This document shows, in pieces, positions 9,379 to 19,018 of a stretch of 64,000 nt of DNA. Origin of the DNA: FEB-22 sp003105195 (GTDB lineage Bacteria > Pseudomonadota > Alphaproteobacteria > Rhizobiales > Xanthobacteraceae); the NCBI GenBank assembly GCA_027493405.1, contig JAOSKV010000001.1, forward strand, positions 124,001-188,000, given 5' to 3'. Each line of letters starts with the position of its first letter. The first letter of the stretch is position 1. The notes under the pieces are model-generated. The model was given only the letters and a program-made list of their open reading frames with translations, was not told the DNA's origin and made no database searches. Position numbers and translations under genes: made by a program.

Positions 9379-10056
9379 ATGACGGGGGCCCCGCGTCAGC
9401 TCGCGCTCGCGCTCGGACACGCGGACTCCTTCGCCCGCGAGGATTTCCTGTCCGGCCCGACCAATGCGGCCGCGCTCGCCATGATCGAGCGCTGGCCGGA
9501 CTGGCCGGGCCGCGCGCTCGCCCTGGTCGGGCCCGAAGGCGCCGGCAAGAGCCATCTCGCCGCCATCTGGGCCGCGGCGTCGGGTGCGCGCTTCCTCGCC
9601 GCGCGCGCGCTCGCGGATGCCGATCTTCCGGCCGCGCTCGCGACCGGCGCGCTGGTGCTCGAGGATGCGGCGCCCGGCATCGTCCACGAGCGCTCCCTGT
9701 TCCATCTTCTCAACCTGGCGCGCGAGGAGGGGGCGTTCCTGCTGCTCGTTGCCCGCGACCCGCCGGCGCGCTGGGAGGTGCGGCTCCCGGATCTCGCCTC
9801 GCGGCTGCGCGCGCTCACCGTCCTGGAGCTCGGCGCGCCCGACGACGCGCTGCTGCGCGCCGTGATCGTCAAGCAGTTCGCGGATCGTCAGCTGCGCGTC
9901 GACGAGGCCCTTCTCGCCTATCTGGCGACGCGCATGGAGCGCAGCTTCGCGGCGGCGCGCGATATCGTGGCGGCGCTCGACCGCGAGGCGTTGCGCCGGA
10001 AGCGTCCGCTCAGCCGGGCGCTCGCCGCCGAGCTCCTGCGCGACGATATGCCTTGA
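9379..10056 (+). CDS. hdaA: HdaA, DnaA-related regulator of replication initiation
   Basis: A 225-residue short DnaA-like AAA+ protein. Bacterial Hda proteins bind the sliding clamp and stimulate hydrolysis of DnaA-ATP, which stops over-initiation. A clamp-binding motif QLALALG is at residues 7-13, and the Walker A motif GPEGAGKSH at 51-59. An ALVLEDA stretch fits Walker B, and an arginine-rich sensor segment RDPPARWEVRLPDLASRL follows. There is no DNA-binding domain IV, as expected. It starts four bases after the PerM gene. Confidence 0.9.
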   Translation: MTGAPRQLALALGHADSFAREDFLSGPTNAAALAMIERWPDWPGRALALVGPEGAGKSHLAAIWAAASGARFLAARALADADLPAALATGALVLEDAAPGIVHERSLFHLLNLAREEGAFLLLVARDPPARWEVRLPDLASRLRALTVLELGAPDDALLRAVIVKQFADRQLRVDEALLAYLATRMERSFAAARDIVAALDREALRRKRPLSRALAAELLRDDMP

Positions 10057-10140
10057 CGTTTCGCCGCCCTCCTGGGCGATCATGTCACCGGGGCGCCATA
10101 TCGAGGCCCTAGCCTGGCGGCCCCGCAAGGCGCTCCCCGC

Positions 10141-12372
10141 ATGGTCGATCACAGCGAAGCTATTGTTCTAGCTAAAGAAACTTCGGTCGGCGAAGGTCCC
10201 GCCGGGAGCCCGGCCGCGGCCGATTCGGCCGCGCCGCCGGACCTCTCGGCGAGCCCGGAGCGATTCATCAACCGCGAGCTTTCCTGGCTGCAGTTCAACC
10301 GGCGCGTGCTCGAGGAGGCCGAGAACCCGAATCACCCGCTGCTCGAGAAGCTCCGCTTCCTGTCGATCTCGGCCAACAACCTCGACGAGTTCTTCATGGT
10401 CCGGGTCGCCGGCCTGAAGGGCCAGCTGCGCGCCGGGATCGCCACCCGCAGCCCCGACGGCCTCACGCCGGCCGAGCAGGTCGCCCGCATCTCCGAGGCC
10501 GTGGCGAGCCTCGCCAGCGACCAGCAGGCGCGCTGGCGCGAGCTGCGCGCCGAGCTGAGCCAGCATGACATCGTGCTGGTGGACGGACACGACGTGTCCA
10601 AGCACGAGATGGCATGGCTCGAGGACCATTTCCTGCACCACATCTTCCCGGTGCTGACGCCGCTGGCGATCGATCCGGCGCATCCTTTCCCGTTCATTCC
10701 CAATCTCGGCTTCACCATCGCGCTGCAGCTCGCCCGCGCCAGCGACGGCAAGGGCATGAACGCGCTGATCCGCATGCCGGGCCGCATCGACCGCTTCATC
10801 CGGCTTCCCGACCTGACCGAGGGCGGGGCGCAGCGCTTCATCACCCTGGAGCAGGCGATCGGCCTGTTCACGGCCAAGCTGTTTCCCGGCTATTCCGTGA
10901 AGGGCCAGGGCGCCTTCCGCGTGATCCGTGATTCCGAGGTCGAGATCGAGGAGGAAGCCGAGGATCTCGTGCGCAGTTTCGAGAGCGTGCTGAAGCGGCG
11001 CCGGCGCGGCTCGGTGATCCGGCTGGAGACGGAGGCCGGGATGCCGGTCGAGCTGCGCCTCTTCGTGCAGCGCGCGCTCGCCGTGACCGACGACGAGGTG
11101 TTCCTGGTCGAGGGGGTGCTCGCCCTCAACGACCTGTCCCAGCTCGTCGGCGTCGACCGCCCCGATCTGAAATTCGTGCCCTACAATCCGCGCTTTCCCG
11201 AGCGCATCCGCGAGCAGGGCGGGGACTGCTTCGCGGCCATCCGGCAGAAGGACCTGATCGTCCACCACCCCTACGAGTCCTTCGACGTGGTGGTGCAGTT
11301 CCTGCAGCAGGCGGCGCGCGACCCGAACGTCATCGCGATCAAGCAGACGCTCTATCGCACCTCCTCCGACTCGCCGATCGTGCGGACGCTCGCCGAGGCC
11401 GCCGAGGCCGGAAAGTCCGTCACCGCGCTGGTCGAGCTCAAGGCGCGCTTCGACGAGGAGGCCAATATCCGCTGGGCGCGCGACCTGGAGCGGGCCGGGG
11501 CCCAGGTCGTCTACGGCTTCATCGAGCTCAAGACCCACGCCAAGCTGTCGCTGGTGGTGCGCCGCGAGGGCGGCGCGCTCACCTCCTATGTCCATGTCGG
11601 CACCGGCAACTACCATCCGGTGACGGCGCGCATCTATACCGACCTCTCCTTCTTCACCAGCGACCCGGCGATCGCCCAGGACGTGGCGCGCGTCTTCAAC
11701 TTCGTCACCGGCTATGCGGAGCCGGCCGAGCTCGAGAAGATGGCGGTCTCGCCGGTCTCGTTGAAGCAGCGTATCCTCGACCACATCGCCCAGGAGATCT
11801 CCCACGCCAAGGCGGGCCGGCCGGCCGCGATCTGGCTCAAGCTCAACTCGCTGGTCGACCCGGCCATCATCGACGCGCTCTACCAGGCCTCCCGCGCCGG
11901 CGTGGAGGTGGATCTCATCGTGCGCGGCATCTGCTGCCTGCGCCCCGGCGTCCCGGGCCTCTCGGACCGGATCCGCGTCAAGTCCATCGTCGGCCGCTTC
12001 CTCGAGCACAGCCGCATCTACTGCTTCGGCGCCGGCCACGGCCTGCCGCACCGGAAGGCCGCGGTCTACATCTCCTCGGCCGACCTGATGCCGCGCAACC
12101 TGGACCGCCGGGTCGAGGCGCTGTGCCCGATTCTCAACGCGACCGTGCACGAGCAGGTGATGGACCAGATCATGGCCGCCAATTTCAAGGACAACGAGCA
12201 GAGCTGGAAGCTCTTGCCGGATGGCACCTCGGTGCGCATAAAGGCGGCGCCGGGCGAAGAGCCGTTCAACGCCCACAAGTACTTCATGACCAATCCGAGC
12301 CTCTCGGGCCGTGGCAAGTCGCTCAAGGCATCGCAGCCCCGCAGCCTCACGCGCCGCCGCGAGCGCTCGTGA
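10141..12372 (+). CDS. ppk1: Polyphosphate kinase 1
   Basis: A 743-residue PPK1, which reversibly makes inorganic polyphosphate from ATP. The N-terminal domain begins FINRELSWLQFNRRVLEEA near residue 41. The catalytic domain has LVELKARFDEEANIRWA, and ELKTHAKLSLVVRR carries the His that is phosphorylated. The C-terminal block SSADLMPRNLDRRVE is also present. It is full length with an extra acidic/Ala-rich N-terminal tail of about 35 residues. The 3' end overlaps the start of ppx, so synthesis and breakdown of polyphosphate are encoded together. Confidence 0.97.
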   Translation: MVDHSEAIVLAKETSVGEGPAGSPAAADSAAPPDLSASPERFINRELSWLQFNRRVLEEAENPNHPLLEKLRFLSISANNLDEFFMVRVAGLKGQLRAGIATRSPDGLTPAEQVARISEAVASLASDQQARWRELRAELSQHDIVLVDGHDVSKHEMAWLEDHFLHHIFPVLTPLAIDPAHPFPFIPNLGFTIALQLARASDGKGMNALIRMPGRIDRFIRLPDLTEGGAQRFITLEQAIGLFTAKLFPGYSVKGQGAFRVIRDSEVEIEEEAEDLVRSFESVLKRRRRGSVIRLETEAGMPVELRLFVQRALAVTDDEVFLVEGVLALNDLSQLVGVDRPDLKFVPYNPRFPERIREQGGDCFAAIRQKDLIVHHPYESFDVVVQFLQQAARDPNVIAIKQTLYRTSSDSPIVRTLAEAAEAGKSVTALVELKARFDEEANIRWARDLERAGAQVVYGFIELKTHAKLSLVVRREGGALTSYVHVGTGNYHPVTARIYTDLSFFTSDPAIAQDVARVFNFVTGYAEPAELEKMAVSPVSLKQRILDHIAQEISHAKAGRPAAIWLKLNSLVDPAIIDALYQASRAGVEVDLIVRGICCLRPGVPGLSDRIRVKSIVGRFLEHSRIYCFGAGHGLPHRKAAVYISSADLMPRNLDRRVEALCPILNATVHEQVMDQIMAANFKDNEQSWKLLPDGTSVRIKAAPGEEPFNAHKYFMTNPSLSGRGKSLKASQPRSLTRRRERS

Positions 12373-13897
12373 GCGCCGCGCCGCGGCCGGGCGCAACGGC
12401 GGCGCCCAGGGCCGCCTCGACCACGGACCGCCGATCGCGGTCGTCGACATCGGCTCCAACTCGGTCCGCCTCGTCATCTACGAGGGGCTGACCCGCAGCC
12501 CGACCCCGATCTTCAACGAGAAGGTGCTCGCCGGCCTCGGCCGCCAGGTGCAATCGACCGGGCTGCTCGCGCCGGACGCCGTCGCCAAGGCGCTGGCGAC
12601 GCTGCGGCGCTTCCGCGCCCTGTGCGACACCGCGGGCGTGAAGCGCGTCTGGGCGCTCGCCACCGCGGCCTGCCGCGACGCGCGCAACGGGCCCGCCTTC
12701 ATCGCCGAGGCCGCGCGCATCTGCCGCGTGCGGGTCGACGTGCTCTCGGGCAAGCGCGAGGCGAAGCTCGCCGCCCTCGGCGTGGTCTCGGGCATGCACC
12801 GGCCGGACGGCATCGTCGGCGACCTCGGCGGCGGCTCGCTCGAGCTCACCGACGTGCACGGCCACCGCATCCGCGCCGGGCTGACGCTTCCGCTCGGCAG
12901 CCTCGCCCTGAAGGACGCCTCTGGGGGGAACCTGAAAAAGGCCGAGAAGATCGTCCGCAAGGCGCTGCGCGGCGTCGACATGCTGGAGCGCGGCGGCGAC
13001 CGCACCTTCTATGCGGTCGGCGGCACCTGGCGCGCGCTGGCGCGGCTGCACATGAGTCAGACCGGGCATCCGCTGCACGTCATGCACGGCTACGTGATCC
13101 CGGCCGAGGAGGCCTTCGAGTTCGCGCGCCTGGTGCACCGCGTCAACCCCGAGACGCTCTCGCGCATCGAGGTCGTCAACGAGGCGCGGCGGCCGCTCTT
13201 GTCCTATGCCGCGATCGTGCTCGAGAACATCGTCCGCATCGCCCGGCCGCGCGAGGTGGTGCTCTCGGCCCTCGGCGTGCGCGAGGGCCTGCTCTATTCG
13301 CGGCTCGGCAAGCGCGAGCAGAAGAAGGACGCCCTGATGGCGGCTGCGCAGGAACTCAACATCCTGCGCTCGCGCTCCCCCGAGCACGGCCAGGAGCTGA
13401 TCGCCTGGACCGACCGGTTCATGGACTCCTCCGGCCTCGACGAGAGCGCCGAGGAGCGGCGGCTGCGCCATGCCGCCTGCCTGCTCGCCGACATCGGCTG
13501 GCGCGCGCATCCGGACTACCGCGGCGAGCAGTCGCTCAACATCATCGCCAACGCGGCCTTCGTGGCGGTGGACCACCCGGGCCGCGCCTTCCTGGCGATC
13601 GCGGTGTTCTTCCGCCATGTCGGGCTGGTCGACGACGCGCTCTCGCCGCATGTGCGCGAGCTCGTGACCTCGCGCCTGCTGGACCGCGCGCGCGTGCTCG
13701 GCGCCTCGCTGCGTGTCGCCTACCTGATCTCGGCCTCGATGCCCGGGGTCCTGCCGCACACCCCGCTCGCGGTGAAGCGCGGCCGGCTGGTGCTCCGCCT
13801 TCCGGCCGGCTACGCGGCGCTCGGCGGCGAGCGCCTGTTCAACCGCCTGCGCCAGCTCGCCCGCCTGATCGGGCGGGAGCCGGTGCTGGAGACGTGA
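12311..13897 (+). CDS. ppx: Exopolyphosphatase / Ppx-GppA phosphatase
   Basis: A member of the Ppx/GppA ASKHA-fold family that removes phosphate from polyphosphate ends or pppGpp. Visible motifs are IAVVDIGSNSVRLVIYEG, GIVGDLGGGSLELTDV (phosphate-binding loop), and FYAVGGTWRALARLH. The C-terminal half, from about residue 310, resembles an HD-type domain (HAACLLADIGWRAHPDYRG). The given GTG at 12311 lies inside ppk; no ATG, GTG or TTG occurs in frame between it and the conserved domain. The start is therefore uncertain and the real N terminus may be shorter through a rare start codon. Confidence 0.92.
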   Translation: MASRSRHRSPAASRAAASARERRAAAGRNGGAQGRLDHGPPIAVVDIGSNSVRLVIYEGLTRSPTPIFNEKVLAGLGRQVQSTGLLAPDAVAKALATLRRFRALCDTAGVKRVWALATAACRDARNGPAFIAEAARICRVRVDVLSGKREAKLAALGVVSGMHRPDGIVGDLGGGSLELTDVHGHRIRAGLTLPLGSLALKDASGGNLKKAEKIVRKALRGVDMLERGGDRTFYAVGGTWRALARLHMSQTGHPLHVMHGYVIPAEEAFEFARLVHRVNPETLSRIEVVNEARRPLLSYAAIVLENIVRIARPREVVLSALGVREGLLYSRLGKREQKKDALMAAAQELNILRSRSPEHGQELIAWTDRFMDSSGLDESAEERRLRHAACLLADIGWRAHPDYRGEQSLNIIANAAFVAVDHPGRAFLAIAVFFRHVGLVDDALSPHVRELVTSRLLDRARVLGASLRVAYLISASMPGVLPHTPLAVKRGRLVLRLPAGYAALGGERLFNRLRQLARLIGREPVLET

Positions 13898-14207
13898 GCC
13901 GAGGCTCCCATCCGCCCGTCGCAAGGCCGCGGTGCGCGAGCCGCTGCGACACGCGCGGCGAGTCGGACGCGCATTCCTCGGCGAGGTCGCCCGCGAAGGC
14001 GCGCCGACACGGATACTCGAGCAGCAGCGATGCTGTTCGTCGGCACCATGCAGGGCCTCGTGCTGCAATCCCTGCTTTCGGGGAACACCGAGCGCATTCG
14101 GGCGGTGAAACTCGAAATACTGAAGGTCCTCCTTCGCAGCATGGAGCCGCCGCCGCGGGTGGTGCGTAGCTGCCGGCCGAGCGTCATCTGAAGAAAGGAG
14201 ACCGCAC
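13898..14207 (+). other. Intergenic stretch with a TetR-regulator remnant
   Basis: This 310-base gap between ppx and the flavoprotein gene has no intact gene. Bases 14030-14191 encode MLFVGTMQGLVLQSLLSGN and further residues, which look like the C-terminal ligand-binding end of a TetR-family repressor. No matching N-terminal helix-turn-helix precedes it; the bases just upstream give a plausible continuation only in another frame. A Shine-Dalgarno AAAGGAGA for the next gene lies at the right end. Confidence 0.5.
14030..14191 (+). pseudogene. TetR family regulator C-terminal fragment
   Basis: About 53 residues remain. The run VGTMQGLVLQSLLSG followed by a short helix (VKLEILKVLLRSM) resembles the final helices of many TetR regulators. 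The DNA-binding domain is absent. If real, it may once have controlled the downstream oxidoreductase. The call rests on pattern recognition only. Confidence 0.4.
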
Positions 14208-15629
14208 ATGAGAACTGTGGACGTGGCCATCATCGGTGCCGGCTCGGCCGGCATCGCGGCCCGCAGCGAGATCGCCAGGGTGACCGGCGATTATGTCGTC
14301 ATCGATGACGGAACGCTCGGGACCACGTGCGCGCGTGTCGGCTGCATGCCGTCCAAGGCACTGATCCAGGTCGCCAACGACTTTCATCGTCGCACCTTGC
14401 TCGGGGAGATGGGTATTGACGGTGCCGACGGGTTGGCGATCGATCGCCGCAAGGTCATGGCTCATGTGCGCCGATTGCGCGATGCGTTCGTCGGAGCCGT
14501 GCTCGAGGACATGCGTGCGTGGGAGGCGCACGTCGTGCGGGCCCGGGCACGACTTGTCGGTCCCGATACGCTCAAAGTCGGTGACGAGACGCTTAGGGCC
14601 AAGGCGATCGTCATTGCGACCGGCTCCCGCCCGATCGTCCCGGCGGCATGGCGCTCGCTGTCCCGACATCTCCTTGACACGGATAGGTTCTTCGAGGAGG
14701 AGACGATCGCAGACCGGATGGCCGTGATCGGTGCCGGCGCCATAGGGACCGAGCTCGGCCTGGCTCTGGCAAGGCTGGGCGTCGAGGTCACCGTCGCCAC
14801 GACCAGCAAAGCCGTTGGTGGACTGAGCTCCCCCGCACTGCAGGAAGCAGCCGCGAAGCTTCTGTCCCGCGATATGAAGATCCAGTTCGGTGATGCAAGT
14901 CTCGATACGGGTCGGAAGCGCGCCATGAGGCTGACCGTCGCCGGGGGCTCATGGGAGGTCGATGCGGCATTGATCGCGGTTGGACGCAAGCCGAACCTCG
15001 CCGGCCTCGGCCTCGAGGACATCGGAGTGCGGCTCGATGAGAAGGGCCTGCCGGTCGTCGACGAGACGACGATGCGGATCGACGGCACGAGCATCTATAT
15101 CGCCGGTGATGCGAGCGGCGGTCGCGCCATATTCCACGAGGCGGTCGATGAGGGTCGCATTGCCGGATACAATGCCGCTCGGGCGGATGATCACTGCTTC
15201 CGGCGCTCGCCTCGGCTCGCCATTACTTTCACGGACCCCAACATCGGGATCGTCGGGCGCGGCTGGCAGGGCCTTGTCGATCAAGGTGCCGACTTCGTGA
15301 CCGGCGAGGCCTCCTTCGTGCGCCAGGGTCGCGCCATAGTCATGCGCGAGACCGACGGTCGGATCGAGGTCTACGCGGACAGGAAGAGCGGCCGGCTGCT
15401 CGGTGCGGAGATGATCGCGCCGAGGGCTGAGCATCTCGCGCACCTGCTCGCCTTCGCGCTGTCGATGGACCTCGCAGTGCACCAGTTCCTGCTGATGCCT
15501 TTCTATCATCCGGCCATTGAAGAGGGCTTGCGCACTGCGCTGAAGGGCGCCGCCTACAAGCTTGAGCGGCGCATTCGCGACACCGAACTGATGCGCTGCG
15601 CCGAGCCGCCGGCCGGCGGCACTGTATGA
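14208..15629 (+). CDS. Flavoprotein disulfide reductase (dihydrolipoamide dehydrogenase-like)
   Basis: A 473-residue pyridine nucleotide-disulfide oxidoreductase. It has an N-terminal FAD Rossmann motif (VAIIGAGSAGIAARSE), a redox-active disulfide C-x4-C in GTTCARVGCMPSK near residue 44, and an NAD(P) fold MAVIGAGAIGTELGLALA near 175. The second FAD motif is IYIAGDAS near 300, and the C-terminal dimer domain carries a His-Glu pair in YHPAIEEGL. There are no E2/E1 partners nearby, so it need not serve a 2-oxoacid dehydrogenase; mercuric or glutathione-type reductases are alternatives. A strong Shine-Dalgarno (AAAGGAGA) precedes the ATG. Confidence 0.88.
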   Translation: MRTVDVAIIGAGSAGIAARSEIARVTGDYVVIDDGTLGTTCARVGCMPSKALIQVANDFHRRTLLGEMGIDGADGLAIDRRKVMAHVRRLRDAFVGAVLEDMRAWEAHVVRARARLVGPDTLKVGDETLRAKAIVIATGSRPIVPAAWRSLSRHLLDTDRFFEEETIADRMAVIGAGAIGTELGLALARLGVEVTVATTSKAVGGLSSPALQEAAAKLLSRDMKIQFGDASLDTGRKRAMRLTVAGGSWEVDAALIAVGRKPNLAGLGLEDIGVRLDEKGLPVVDETTMRIDGTSIYIAGDASGGRAIFHEAVDEGRIAGYNAARADDHCFRRSPRLAITFTDPNIGIVGRGWQGLVDQGADFVTGEASFVRQGRAIVMRETDGRIEVYADRKSGRLLGAEMIAPRAEHLAHLLAFALSMDLAVHQFLLMPFYHPAIEEGLRTALKGAAYKLERRIRDTELMRCAEPPAGGTV

Positions 15630-15703
15630 GGTCGCACCCATGTACGGCTGCGGTGAGATCGAAGAGATGCAATGAAGCTGTTCTGATCAGGAGGTACGAG
15701 ACC

Positions 15704-16153
15704 ATGTCAACATCACAATCGATCGGCGCAAAGAACATCGTCGTCGGCTTGCTGTTTCTCGCGGGTTTCATGGCCTATGGCTTCGTGCTCATCTACCTGC
15801 GCGACTTCGCGCCAGGGAAGGAGCAGTGGATCGCCGATTACGCGGTTGGCAAGCACTTCGAATCGCGCCTCGCCCACGTCCACGGCAATCTGTTCGCCCT
15901 GATCAACATCGCCGTCGGACTCGTGCTCACCCGCTTTGCGTTGCCGGAAGCCACGGGCCGCTGGATCTCGTGGCTCGGTATCGCGGGCTTGGCTATGCCG
16001 CTGGGCATTCTGTCCGAGGTTCTTTTCTCCGTGCCGCCTGTTCTCGTCATTGCCGGGGGCTTCTCGATGGTCGCTTGCATGGCGTGGCTCGCTATCGCGA
16101 TGATCGCGATGTGGCGTGACAATGGATTCAAGGAGAAGCCTGACCGCTCATGA
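15704..16153 (+). CDS. Small four-helix membrane protein
   Basis: A 149-residue integral membrane protein with four predicted helices. The ATG at 15704 follows a good Shine-Dalgarno (AGGAGGT). The segment SRLAHVHGNLFALINIAVGL puts two histidines and an Asn at the start of helix 2. A similar histidine-Asn arrangement occurs in styrene oxide isomerase-type small membrane proteins, but overall similarity cannot be judged here. It lies 74 bases after the flavoprotein gene and may be co-transcribed with it. The function is not known. Confidence 0.7.
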   Translation: MSTSQSIGAKNIVVGLLFLAGFMAYGFVLIYLRDFAPGKEQWIADYAVGKHFESRLAHVHGNLFALINIAVGLVLTRFALPEATGRWISWLGIAGLAMPLGILSEVLFSVPPVLVIAGGFSMVACMAWLAIAMIAMWRDNGFKEKPDRS

Positions 16154-16366
16154 ACGACATGTTTCCGGCGTATCGCAACGCGCTTCGATGAGCTCGCGCG
16201 CAACTTCCTCGCTACCTTCGTCCTCGCTACGGCTCTGCTCGGGACCAGGGTTCGTGAGTCCCCTACCTGATCGAGATCGCGCAGACCCGGCAACGCGCAC
16301 TTGCTTTCCGCGCACCGGCGAGGTGATATTGGGGACGCGTTCGGAGCCTTCCGCCGAGCGCCCGAG

Positions 16367-18119
16367 GTGAATTCCGTGTTGACGTCGTTGTCGCGTGCAA
16401 GACCGGCACGCATCGGAGTCGCCCTCGCGCTTGGCCTCGCGGCTGCGGTTGGCGCGCGCGCCTCCGCCCGGGGCGCGGACTTCCAGCGGCCTCCGGTTGC
16501 AAAGGTTGCGCCCGCGGTGCACGAGGCTCACGGCCATCGCCGGACCGACAACTACGACTGGCTTGCCGACGAGGACGATCCCGATACGCTCGCCTACCTG
16601 CAGGCCGAGAACGCCTATGCAGAGAATCGCCTGGCGCCGGTGAGCGACCTGATCGCGGAGATCGACCGCGAGCTGCGTGCGCGCGCCGACGGTGCCGGCC
16701 TCAGCCCGGAATTCGTCGAGGGCGGATACGCCTACGGTCTGCGTATCGCGGAGGGCGCGCGTTTTCATCGGGTCGTGCGCCGCCGCCTGGATGGCAACGG
16801 GACCGAAGAGGTGGTGCTCGACATCGAGGGTCTCGCGGCCGGCCACACCCAGTACGAGCTCTCCAACCTGGCTGTCAGCCCGGACCGCAATCGTGTCGCC
16901 TTCGCGGTGGATTTCGCGGGAGACCGGTCGCACCGCATCTTCCTGCGCGACCTCGCGACCGGCGCCGTCGCGGACATGGGCATCACGGACGCCGCGTCGG
17001 ACCTGGCGTTCTCGTCCGACTCCCAATGGCTGTTTTACGTGCGGACCGAAGAGGACACGGTGCGCTCCCACCAGCTTTGGCGCCATTGGCTCGGCACGCC
17101 CGCGGCCGGGGATACGCTGGTCTACGAGGAGGCCGATCCGGCCTTCGAGTTGCGGGTGAGCCGGTCGAAGTCCGGCCGCTTCATCCTGCTCGAGGCCGAG
17201 CACGCGCAGACGACCGAGATCCGCACCCTGCGGGCGGACCGGCCGCTCGATCGGTTCACGGTGATGGAGCCGCGCCGGCACGGCGTGATCTACGAGGCGG
17301 ATCACATCGGGGAGACGTTCTACATCCGCACCAACCTCGACGCGCCCGACTTCCGGCTGGTGCGCGCGCCCGAAGTGGCGCCGCAGGCGGCGAACTGGGT
17401 CGAGGTCATCGGCGAGAAGCCTGGCCGCTCCATCACGGAATTCGCGCTGTTCGACACCTTCGTCGCCCTGGTCGACGAGCAAGATGCCGTGCAGTCGGCC
17501 CGCGTGGTCCGCTTCGCCGACATGCGGGAACTGTCCGTGCCCCTGCCGGCCGAGATCGGCGTGGCCGAGATCGATTTTGCCCGGGGCATCGCCAACCAAG
17601 ACCCCACCGCGACCGTGCTGCAGCTGCGCTTCTCGGGCCCGCTGCACCCGAACGCCGGATATGCCTTCGACACGGTGACGGGCCGGTTGGTGCTGCGGCA
17701 GCGATCGCGCAAATGGGCATGGTTCGACCCTGCCGCCTACACGGTCGAGCGTTTCGACGCGACCGCGCCGGACGGGGAATCCGTCCCGGTCACCGTGATG
17801 TTCCGTAAGGACCGGCGGCGCCTCGGCGGCAATCCCACCCTGGTCACCGGCTACGGTGCCTACGGCGCGAGCACGCTGCCGGAGTTCCCCGACGAATGGG
17901 TCAGCCTCGTCGATCGCGGATTCGTCTATGCCTGGGCGCATGTGCGCGGCGGGAACGAGAAGGGGCGGCGCTGGTACGACCAGGGCCGCATGCGGCACAA
18001 GCGCAACTCCTTCACGGACTTCATCGCTGTCACCGAGGCGCTGATCGCCCGCGGCCATGCCGACCGGCGCCGCATCTTCGCGCACGGTGCCAGCGCCGGC
18101 GGCCTCCTGGTCGTCGCCG
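16367..18119 (+). pseudogene. ptrB: Secreted oligopeptidase B (S9 family), 3' truncated
   Basis: A prolyl-oligopeptidase family protease with an N-terminal signal peptide (GVALALGLAAAVGARASA). The beta-propeller region is complete, and the alpha/beta-hydrolase domain starts with VTGYGAYGASTLPEFPDEW. The sequence reaches the nucleophile motif GASAGGLL, then stops matching at about 18119. The catalytic Asp and His, about 150 residues further on in the family, are missing. The coding strand continues directly into part of a multicopper oxidase in another frame. The protein cannot be active as read. The GTG at 16367 is the likeliest start because it places the signal peptide at the N terminus. 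Confidence 0.85.
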
Positions 18120-18948
18120 GCCGGCGTGGTGCGCCTGCGCCTGCTCAACGCCGCGAATGCCCGCAACTTCGATCTGCGTTTCGCGGACCGGCGGCCGTTC
18201 TTCGTGGTCGCCGGGGACGCCGGATACCTGAACGAGCCGGTCGAGCTGCGTCGACTGGTGATCGCTCCCGCCGAGCGCTACGAGATTCTCGTGGACTTCT
18301 CCGACGGCCGCCCGGCCGTGCTCGCCACGGGCCCCGATCCGCACGAGGGAATGGGGCCCGGCAGATGATGGGCATGGGGCGCGGTCCGGACCGCGTCGGT
18401 CCTGCCGAGCCGCTCGTGAGCTTCGCGCCCGATCCGGCGCTCGCGGCTGCGGTCACGCGCTTGCCGCGACAGCTGGGACGGCTCGCGTCTCCCGATGTGA
18501 ATTCGGCGGTCGCCTGGCGGACCTTCGTGCTCAACCCGATGATGGGCATGGGCATGGCCGGAATACATGGGATGGGGGAGGCCGCGTCCAGGGCGGCGGG
18601 CATGATCACGCCGCCGCGCAGATGATGGGAATCAACGGCCGTCCGTTCTCCATGAACCGCGTGGACGTGACCGCCAGGCTCGGCACCTCCGAGATCTGGG
18701 AGATCGTCTCGGACGCCATGGCGCATCCGTTCCACCTGCACGGCGCGAGCTTCCGCATCCTGGGCAACAGCGGCCGCAAGCCACCCGCCGAGCAGGCCGG
18801 CTGGAAGGACGTGATTCTCGTCGAGGACCAGGCCGAGATCCTGGTCCGCTTCGACCATCCGGCGCCGCCGCGGATGCCCTTCATGTATCACTGCCACATC
18901 CTCGAGCACGAGGATCACGGCATGATGGGCCAGTTCGCCGTCGTGTGA
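18120..18948 (+). pseudogene. Multicopper oxidase (CueO-like), 5' truncated and frameshifted
   Basis: Domains 2 and 3 of a CueO-type multicopper oxidase are present. The order is VVRLRLLNAANARNFDLRF, then a Met/Gly-rich loop, INGRPFSMNR, and the copper ligand blocks HPFHLHG and HCHILEHEDHGMM. They are spread over three frames, changing near 18362 and 18611. Domain 1, with the other copper ligands, is absent: the piece starts where the oligopeptidase B breaks off. Either a deletion fused two genes or the assembly joined two contigs. With all ligands restored it would be a periplasmic cuprous oxidase involved in copper tolerance. Confidence 0.85.
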
Positions 18949-19018
18949 CGGAGCTTCCGTGCAATGACGCGCCAACGGATGCCGCGCCGCATTTCATCAG
19001 GTCGCCGGGGGTCGACAG

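Noticed and set aside
10168..12477. Long minus-strand frame opposite ppk
   Set aside because: It is a high-GC shadow with no domain. The plus-strand gene is clear.
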